Of a stretch of DNA of 64,000 nucleotides, positions 57,616 to 64,000 are shown piece by piece. Where the stretch lies: NCBI GenBank assembly GCA_964017045.1, contig OZ024807.1, positions 17,101,941 to 17,165,940 on the forward strand, written 5' to 3'. The notes beneath the pieces are model-generated. The model was not told the origin of the DNA. It saw only the letters and a program-made list of their open reading frames with translations, and did not search any database. Each line of letters begins with the position of its first letter. Within the stretch, counting starts at the first letter, position 1. This DNA is from Omphiscola glabra (taxonomy: Eukaryota > Mollusca > Gastropoda > Lymnaeidae). The position numbers and the translations under genes are program-made.

Positions 57616-58080
57616 CTCCCAGGTGTTGAGGTGGGAGAAAATATTTATGCTATCGAGGGACTGGTTTTTTTAATTTTATTTCTTTTAGAAGCCCTCCTTC
57701 AATCATCATTTTGTTCTTAAGTTATAATCTTTAAAGAAAAAATAACTGTACACTATAGTTAAGAAAGCTAAAATTTAAGGTTTAAGATAAGTTGAATTTA
57801 TTGGTTAAATTGCAATTAATAAATAATAGCCAGTGCTCTTTTATTATACGCAATTATAATTTTTCTACTATTTTAAAACTTTTTAAAAGAGTTTTTTTAA
57901 ATTAAACGTTTAAAATAATGAAATAATTTACACAAAAAAATTATCCGTCTTGACATATAAATGTCCATATGTTATTTTTTTAAAAACAAATATGTAATAA
58001 TGATGGGTTGCCTTCATTAGCTTCCCATTGTGACTGTTTTTCACTCATAGTGAATAGTGGTAGCCCAAAGGTGTCGTTAC
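57616..58080. other. AT-rich stretch, probable intron
   Basis: Very AT-rich with no coding signs. Confidence 0.5.
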
Positions 58081-58118
58081 TGATCTCCCATGTCCAGCAG
58101 ACTACCATTATCCATGAT
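58081..58118 (-). CDS. Candidate short first coding exon
   Basis: Minus strand: acceptor CTTGCTATTCAG precedes ATC ATG and a frame reading MDNGSLLDMGD plus two bases, followed by a weak donor (GTAACG). Without the donor the frame meets TAA at once. The phase (two bases left) would fit either the 57563-57615 or the 54410-54560 exon. It lies in the expected order on the same strand. Short and weakly supported. Confidence 0.28.
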
Positions 58119-58287
58119 CTGAATAGCAAGAAAACTAAATGTTTAAAAAAGATGAGATTTGCGATTAAAGTTTACATTCTATAAAACGGTTTACCAAATG
58201 GCATCAAGCAAACTTTAAAAAAAAATAAAAAATAAACCTTGCTTAGTTTATTTATTATTTCCTAAAATGTAAATTTGCTTGACTAAC

Positions 58288-58482
58288 TGTGTCCTTATAT
58301 TATATTCTTAGTAATTGTGTCCTTATATTATATTCTTAGTATTTGTGTCCTTAAATTATATTCTTAGTAATTGTGTCCTTATTTTATATTCTTTGTAATT
58401 GTGTCCTTATATTATATTCTTAGTAATTGTGTCCTTATTTTATATTCTTAGTAATTGTGTCCTTATATTATATTCTTAGATA
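58288..58482. repeat. 28-bp tandem repeat, 7 copies
   Basis: Unit contains gtgtccttatattatattct then tagtaatt, with single-base variants. Confidence 0.95.
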
Positions 58483-59206
58483 AACCCTGGGCTCATTGTT
58501 CCTTTTTACATTTTAAAAAAAATAGTTTTAAAATCTAGTTAATTTTAAAAGATGTCAGAATTTTCCCCGAGTGTCGACAGATTCTCAAAGTTTCGTTGTG
58601 GTAATATTTTTTGACAACCTTAGTCAAATAAATAAATGTTTTGGATCATGGGTGTTGGATTTGTGCAGAGCTGCTTAAAAGTTACCCAAAATGTGTTGAA
58701 GTATGGCAGTACATTGATCGTTTTAATTTATAATGCACTGCCTTATTATTAAAAGGTGAAAGAAGAGATAAGGTTTGGGGAGGGGGTGAGGGAGAGAGAA
58801 ATTAGTTTTGCTATTGGTGGCGTTTAAGGTCATGGGGTCAACGGGGCGGGGCTTTAAATATTGCACCGTTCACGATTTCTTGCGCTCCCACCTCTCTCAT
58901 TCTCTCCTTCCCCCCCCCACTCTCCCCCCTCTCCTGGTGAAAACAGTGAACTCGGCAACACAACCGAGAACACGTTCGTGTTCCAAGGTGCTCCACGCGA
59001 GATATAAATAAAAGAGAAAAAAAAAGGAAAGGTGAGAAACGTTCGGGTGTCGGATGTGCCGCTATTTCCCCCCCCCACTCTTCTCTCTCTCCCCACACAC
59101 ACACCCTCACACCTTGCCTCGAGTGTCAAATGTCCACCCGTACACCTTGCCCAAGCCCAGCTTTCCAGATGTCCACTTTACGCATCCGTACCCCCTTAAC
59201 CCTATA
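58483..59206. other. Unique stretch with C-rich patches
   Basis: C runs at 58909-58917 and 59070-59077. The motif caccttgcc occurs at 59110 and 59142. No exon secured. Confidence 0.45.
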
Positions 59207-59209
59207 ATG

Positions 59210-59224
59210 TGCGCATGCGCTAGG
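59210..59224. promoter_or_regulatory. NRF-1-like palindrome (tgcgcatgcgc)
   Basis: The sequence tgcgcatgcgct matches the NRF-1 (YGCGCAYGCGCR) promoter motif, inside a local GC-rich patch (59195-59240). It lies about 1.1 kb upstream, on the minus strand, of the candidate exon at 58118, so it could mark a promoter. One motif alone is weak evidence. Confidence 0.25.
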
Positions 59225-59689
59225 GCTGCGCCGTGTGAAGGTTTTTACACCCGGTCAGGGTCCGGATATTTTGATTTTGAGAAAATTTGTTCGAAATCGG
59301 TTCCGGTGTAACCCCCAAAAAATATATTTTTTAATTAAACTTAATTTCTCTTAAGTGTTAGAAAGAGTGGAGAGTGCATGTATAAGATCAGTGGCGATCA
59401 CGGATGCTTGAAGGTTTAAAAACTCTTATAGATTTTAATAATATTATCCTATGTCGTACGTCGTCCATTTTTTCTCTTCCAGGTTTTCTCGTACTTTGTT
59501 TCGCTCATTTCCCTTTACCTAACCCGACTGCAGTATCTCCCCCTTATTGATATCCAAATTTTAACTTTAAGGGAAGGGGGCGATTCAATAAAAAAAAAGG
59601 GGGGGGGGGGATTAAAAAAATTAAAAGATTATATAATTTAATTCTTAAAAAATGAAAATAGACAGCAAGAATATTTATATCAAACTACT
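59225..59689. other. AT-rich unique stretch
   Basis: A-then-G run at 59590-59610. No gene seen. Confidence 0.5.
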
Positions 59690-60000
59690 TGTAGCCCGTC
59701 AAACAATGGCGGTGGCGATGCGCGAACTTGACAAAACATGCATTCATTTACGCACTTTATAAGAATCCCAAATTAGTGCTCCCCTCCCTCCCCAAGGCTC
59801 GCAACCGTGAATATACTTTAGGGGCGTGAATACTTTTTTAATATTAATATTCTAATGCCCCACCCCTTATAAACCCAGATTTATTAAATTGAGACAATTT
59901 CCCCAAAACAAAAGAAAATATTACGCACCAAAAACTTTTGCGGTATTTTCAAGTATCTCAATTAACGCAGTTAGTTATCGTGAATTTCATTAATCGCGCT
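59690..60000 (-). repeat. Uncharacterised dispersed repeat, copy 2 (inverted)
   Basis: Reverse-complemented, this matches 29360-29610: shared blocks include gggattcttataaagtgcgt, gcgagccttgg/acgagccttgg, cattagaatattaatat and the taatattttctt segment. No inverted termini, poly(A) or coding sequence seen. Confidence 0.75.
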
Positions 60001-60714
60001 GTAACACAATACTTACCAAAACTTGTTTTAATAGACTGACCATTAGCTTCGGATATCAATATTATTAATCTTTTTTTTTTTTCAGATTAATTTTATGTAT
60101 CTGTAGTGTAGTCAGAGTGAAGTGAAAATACGAAACTTGTTCGTTCACAGTAAATGATATTTAAATTTAAAACAAAACTTTAAATAAGAAAAAAAGCTAA
60201 TTTCACATGCACGACCCGCACCTTTTTTTCACCCCCCCACCCCCCCCCCCAAAAAAAAAAAACAACAACAAATTTTCTAGTTTCAGAAATTCTTAAGCTA
60301 CCCGTGACATTTTGTGCGTTTTCTATTATTATTTATTTAATTCAGGACAAATTGTTGTCCCCCGTTGGATTGAACACATAGAAGATGAAAAGATTATTCT
60401 TCTTATTTTTAACACACAGACCCAGCTAAAAAAAAAACGTAACTGGGTCTGAGTAAGTGTCGTGTTTGCTAATGCTCGGCAGTTGCGGGGATCCTGGTCA
60501 GTATCTGGCTAAGTCATATTCTGGAACCGTGTAGCTCTGTAGGTCTATGATAAGCAATTTATACAATTTGGCGCACGGCATATTTTGGGGGGAGTTTTTT
60601 TTTTTTTTTTTTTTTTTTGTATATACTCTTGCACAGTGGAATGAACATTTTTAGAACACATGACTTCTAGTGAAGCACATCAGATAATTTGACTTTTGCC
60701 TAGTATAATCGGTT
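60001..60714. other. AT-rich unique stretch
   Basis: C-then-A run at 60230-60260, T run of more than 20 bases at 60597-60618. No gene seen. Confidence 0.5.
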
Positions 60715-60895
60715 ACCGGACATTTGTTTGAAAGAAATTTGGACGACGGAAAATTAATCGAACGGAATTTTGATCAAACGGAAGTTTGGCCGAACGGAAT
60801 TTTGATCGAACGGAAGTTTGATCGAACGGAAATTCGATCGAATGGAAGTTTGGTCGAACGGAAATTTGAGCGATCGGAAGTTTAGTCGAATTTCA
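60715..60895. repeat. Degenerate 18-19 bp repeat around tcgaacggaa
   Basis: About nine units of the type gatcgaacggaagttt, with several substitutions. It lies just left of the MULE relic; a further tcgaacgga occurs at 61039. It may be the subterminal repeat region of that transposon, but no matching right end was found. Confidence 0.85.
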
Positions 60896-61229
60896 ATTTT
60901 AATTTTTCAATAGCTGCCATTTAGAAATTAGTTGGAATGGTACTTATTTTCGAACAATATTTAGTTCGATTCTTCATTTAAAAAAAAAAATAAGTGTTGT
61001 TAAATCTAAGACTTACGTGTGACAAATGGGCAGATCTGTTCGAACGGACGCATGTACCTGAAAAATTCAAAACATAATAAATAAAAGTATTAATAAAAAT
61101 ATAAAGAACAACACTAACAATTTTTTTAAAAATAATTTGGTCTGGTATTGCGACGTTTTTTAAAATAAATATCTAGAATATCGGAAAATCATCCTGACGA
61201 TAAAAATTATTTGAATTGCGAAAACTTCA
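60896..61229. other. AT-rich sequence before the MULE relic
   Basis: No frame or motif recognised; it could include decayed FLYWCH-type N-terminal coding sequence. Confidence 0.4.
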
Positions 61230-62510
61230 ATAAAAAAAACATTCATGTCCATTCATGTAACTGCTAAGCCTAAGTGTCCATGTCGAATTGTAACTGCTAT
61301 TAGTGCTATAATAAGTAAACAAAGCAAAGAATATAATCATGCGGCTGATAGCTTCAAAACTGAAGTAAATATAATCATGAAAAGGATTAAAAGTGATGCT
61401 GTAACTAAATATGAATCTGCTTATTGTATTTTGTCTAAAGCTTCATTGAATTTAACCCCGGCCACGAAAGGTCAAAGGTCAAGTCCCTTCAGCTGAAACT
61501 ATGAAAAAAACATAATAAATCATTTATTAAAAGACACTTGGGTCCAAATATTACTTCTCATAGGAGGGACATCAGATTCTTTAGTGAATATATTTCTTCT
61601 TAGAATTTTGATATTTTCAACCAGGATTAATATGCGTTTACGTTCAAGCTAAAAAAACTGGTATGCAGATGGTACTTTTAAAACAGTACCACCTTTATTT
61701 GAACACTTGTATACATTACATGGCTTACTTACGTGAACACACTACTGTGCCATACGTTTATTTACAATGATATATACAGCTTTTAAAAGTTATCAAAGAC
61801 TTGGAGCCTATCTTGTAATCCTCAAAATTATTCTCACCGACTTTGAGCTTGCAATGGTTAATGCTGTAAATATCGAGTTTCCTCAAACAGTTATTCGAGA
61901 ATGCTTTTTTCACTTCTGCCAGTGTGTCTATAGAACTTTGCAAACAAATGGCTTGAAGCTAAATTTTAACTCTGACCCAGAACTCTACATTAAAAATCCG
62001 AATATTGTTTTTTGACCATTGGCCCCTGCTGCCTACACAACACGCGGTAGAGTACTTTCAGTTACTGTGCAGCAGAAATATTTTACCCCTTGAAGCTGAA
62101 GTAATCGTTAATTATTTTATGACAGAATCATCGGTTGATCTAATTATAGTCACCGTCGACCTAATCATAGTCACCGTCGACCTAATCATAGTCACCGTCC
62201 ACCGATTTCCCCTTCATATGTCACAATGAGCAACTGCTTTGATGCGAGTCATTAAAGATTTGCCAAAAGACAACATTGCTCTGCAAGGTTGGCATAGGAG
62301 GTTTCAGAACCAAGTTTGCACGGATCACCCCAAAATGTGTACATTTATAAGAGCCATTAACAGTGAGCAAAGTTTGAACGAACTTCATATTGAACAGTTC
62401 TGGTCAGGAGCCTCCTTCAGGAAGAAAACAATATAAAGATTAAAGTAGAAAGACTAACCCACATTGTCAATTCTTTTCAAACCCATGTTCAGGCTAAGGA
62501 CTATTTACGT
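61230..62510 (+). pseudogene. Decayed MULE (Mutator-like) transposase
   Basis: Fragments in order: a YNHAADSFKTEV...IMKRIKSDAV block followed by LNLTPATKGQ (61245-61490); NWYADGTFKTVPPLF (61656-61700); ILTDFELAMVNAVNIEFPQT with CFFHFCQCVYRTLQ (61820-61945), the DFE...C-x2-H-type region of MULE transposases; then GWHRRFQNQVCTDHP and NSEQSLNELHIEQF (62280-62400). This is the arrangement seen in FLYWCH/MULE proteins as I recall them. Stops and frameshifts separate the blocks, and a 21-bp triplication (gtcgacctaatcatagtcac) at about 62135-62200 lies inside. Non-functional. N- and C-terminal borders are uncertain. Confidence 0.88.
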
Positions 62511-63299
62511 TGATAAGCACATAATACTGTCACATAATTTTTGACATTTAATTAAATAAAACAATAACCACCATATAATGGTTTTCTTTACTTTGTCTGT
62601 GAGCACTGTTATTATTTCTGAAGAAGGGATCATCTTGACATTGTCAAGTTTATTAAGTGATGCGTATCTAGGTAGGCCTATTGTAAATATTTGTGATTAG
62701 TTTAACTCTATAATTTATGGCCTCTTTGACAATAGAGATGTACAAAAATCTGACCTAAGATGAGAACTGCATTCATGATAATAAAAAATGAAGTTGCTAT
62801 TTTTAGGACAAGACGTAATTTTATTAAAAGTTATCTGAAATCGCTTATTAGAACTTATATCTTGTTAAGGAAGGAGGTGTCCCTATTGTGTATTTTTTTC
62901 TAAAAATTACTCTATAAAACAATATTGACATGACCTTAATTTGTTGAGGTGCGTCGGGAAGGGCATTAAGAGCTCATACTCTACGGCCCGCCGACGTCAT
63001 CTTCCAATGTAACATATTTAGTATGGACTTGCAAATAAAATTACGGCTAATGAATAAAAGGTTTTTATGTTGTTTTTTTTCTGCAACTATGTTTTACTGT
63101 CATTTCCCCCCCCCCCCCCCCCTTTTTCTAATCCCCATCTCCACGCCGCTAGTGAACCCAATGAACTGTCAAATGACCGATTTATCTTGGCACCAACGGC
63201 ATCGCAAGAGTTGCAGGGGTTAAATGTCAACGGCCTTCGGAACTCATTTCACCATTTTTTTCTATTGACATTTCAGAAGTAGACCTTACCATACGTGAA
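62511..63299. other. Unique AT-rich stretch
   Basis: C run of about 16 at 63107-63122. No gene or transposon right end recognised. Confidence 0.5.
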
Positions 63300-64000
63300 T
63301 AGTGAAACAACCCACAAGACAGGGGCGTTTATAGAACCTACAAGACAGGGGCGTTTATAGAACCTACAAGACAAGGGCGTTTGTAGAACTCACAAGACAA
63401 GGGCGTTTGTAGAACTCACAAGACAAGGGCGTTTGTAGAACTCACAAGACAAGGGCGTTTCTAGAACTCACAAGACAAGGGCGTTTGTAGAACCTACAAG
63501 ACAAGGGGCGTTTGTAGAACTCACAAGACAAGGGCGTTTGTAGAACCTACAAGACAAGGGCGTTTGTAGAACTCACAAGACAAGGGTGTTTGTAGAACTC
63601 ACAAGACAAGGGCGTTTGTAGAACTCACAAGACAAGGGCGTTTGTAGAACTCACAAGACAAGGGCGTTTGTAGATCCTACAAGACAATGGGGCGTTTGTA
63701 GTACCTACAAGACAAGGGGCGTTTGTAGAACTCACAAGACAAGGGCGTTTGTAGAACCTACAAGACAAGGGCGTTTGTAGAACTCACAAGACAAGGGCGT
63801 TTGTAGAACTCACAAGACAAGGGGCGTTTGTAGAACTCACAAGACAATAGAGTTTGTAGAAACTACAAGACAAGGGCGTTTGTAGAACTTACAAGACAAG
63901 GGTGTTTGTAGAACTCACAAGACAAGGGCGTTTGTAGAACTCACAAGACAAGGGGCGTTTGTAGAACCTACAAGACAAGGGCGTTTGTAGAACCTACAAG
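63300..64000. repeat. 26-bp minisatellite running off the right edge, about 27 copies
   Basis: Unit contains caagacaagggcgtttgtag then aac(c/t)(t/c)a. Variants aactca and acctac alternate irregularly; some units have an extra g (aaggggcg). The array continues beyond the window. Confidence 0.96.

Noticed and set aside
63300..64000. CRISPR or telomere-like array
   Set aside because: A 26-bp minisatellite without spacers; not a known telomere motif.

Overview
The window is animal nuclear DNA, most likely from an invertebrate. The evidence is one clear spliced exon with GT/AG borders, many non-autonomous hAT transposons with 8-bp target-site duplications, an L2/CR1-like LINE 3' end, a dead MULE transposase, and no sign of operons, dense genes or prokaryotic signals. 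My guess is a mollusc, probably a gastropod. It rests on the style of the minisatellites and on my memory that SPIN-type hAT elements are reported from a pond snail; no gene here fixes the taxon. A 200-base N gap marks it as a draft assembly.

The dominant feature is minisatellite DNA. I count more than 50 separate tandem arrays with periods of about 13-66 bp, covering by rough addition about a third of the window. Largest are 4135-5332 (28 bp, built from 14-bp halves), 26030-27270 (29 bp), 43040-44145 (33 bp), 44175-45230 (about 45 bp), 48440-49480 (two related 38-39 bp families), 50420-51150 (30 bp), 51458-52040 (29 bp), 52190-52800 (39 bp) and 63300-64000 (26 bp, running off the right edge). 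Several have higher-order structure. Where the unit is a multiple of three, long open frames appear on both strands (for example about 375 codons each way at 43.0-44.2 kb); I read these as artefacts of the repeats, not genes.

Between and inside the arrays lies a set of short hAT-type elements, most with recognisable 8-bp target duplications: three SPIN-like copies (10532-10727, 14123-14319, 38454-38652), two OC1-like copies (8441-8652, 18498-18706), and others at 1641-1829, 27278-27443, 47655-47824 and 53626-54129, plus weaker ones near 38104 and 39389. SPIN and OC1 are families known for horizontal transfer between animals. Other mobile relics are the LINE end at 35522-36075, the MULE transposase relic at 61230-62510, an unidentified GC-rich insertion at 37290-37706, and an uncharacterised dispersed repeat in opposite orientations near 29.4 kb and 59.8 kb.

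Gene content is small. The only well supported coding piece is a 151-bp internal exon on the minus strand (54410-54560). Two weaker minus-strand exon candidates (57563-57615, 58081-58118) and an NRF-1-like palindrome at 59.21 kb may belong to the same gene, but the reading phases do not join without a further exon. No tRNA, rRNA, CRISPR array or complete gene was found. I did not find a convincing new biological system; the notable content is the transposon set, the minisatellite density and a minisatellite that runs up to a 3' splice site.
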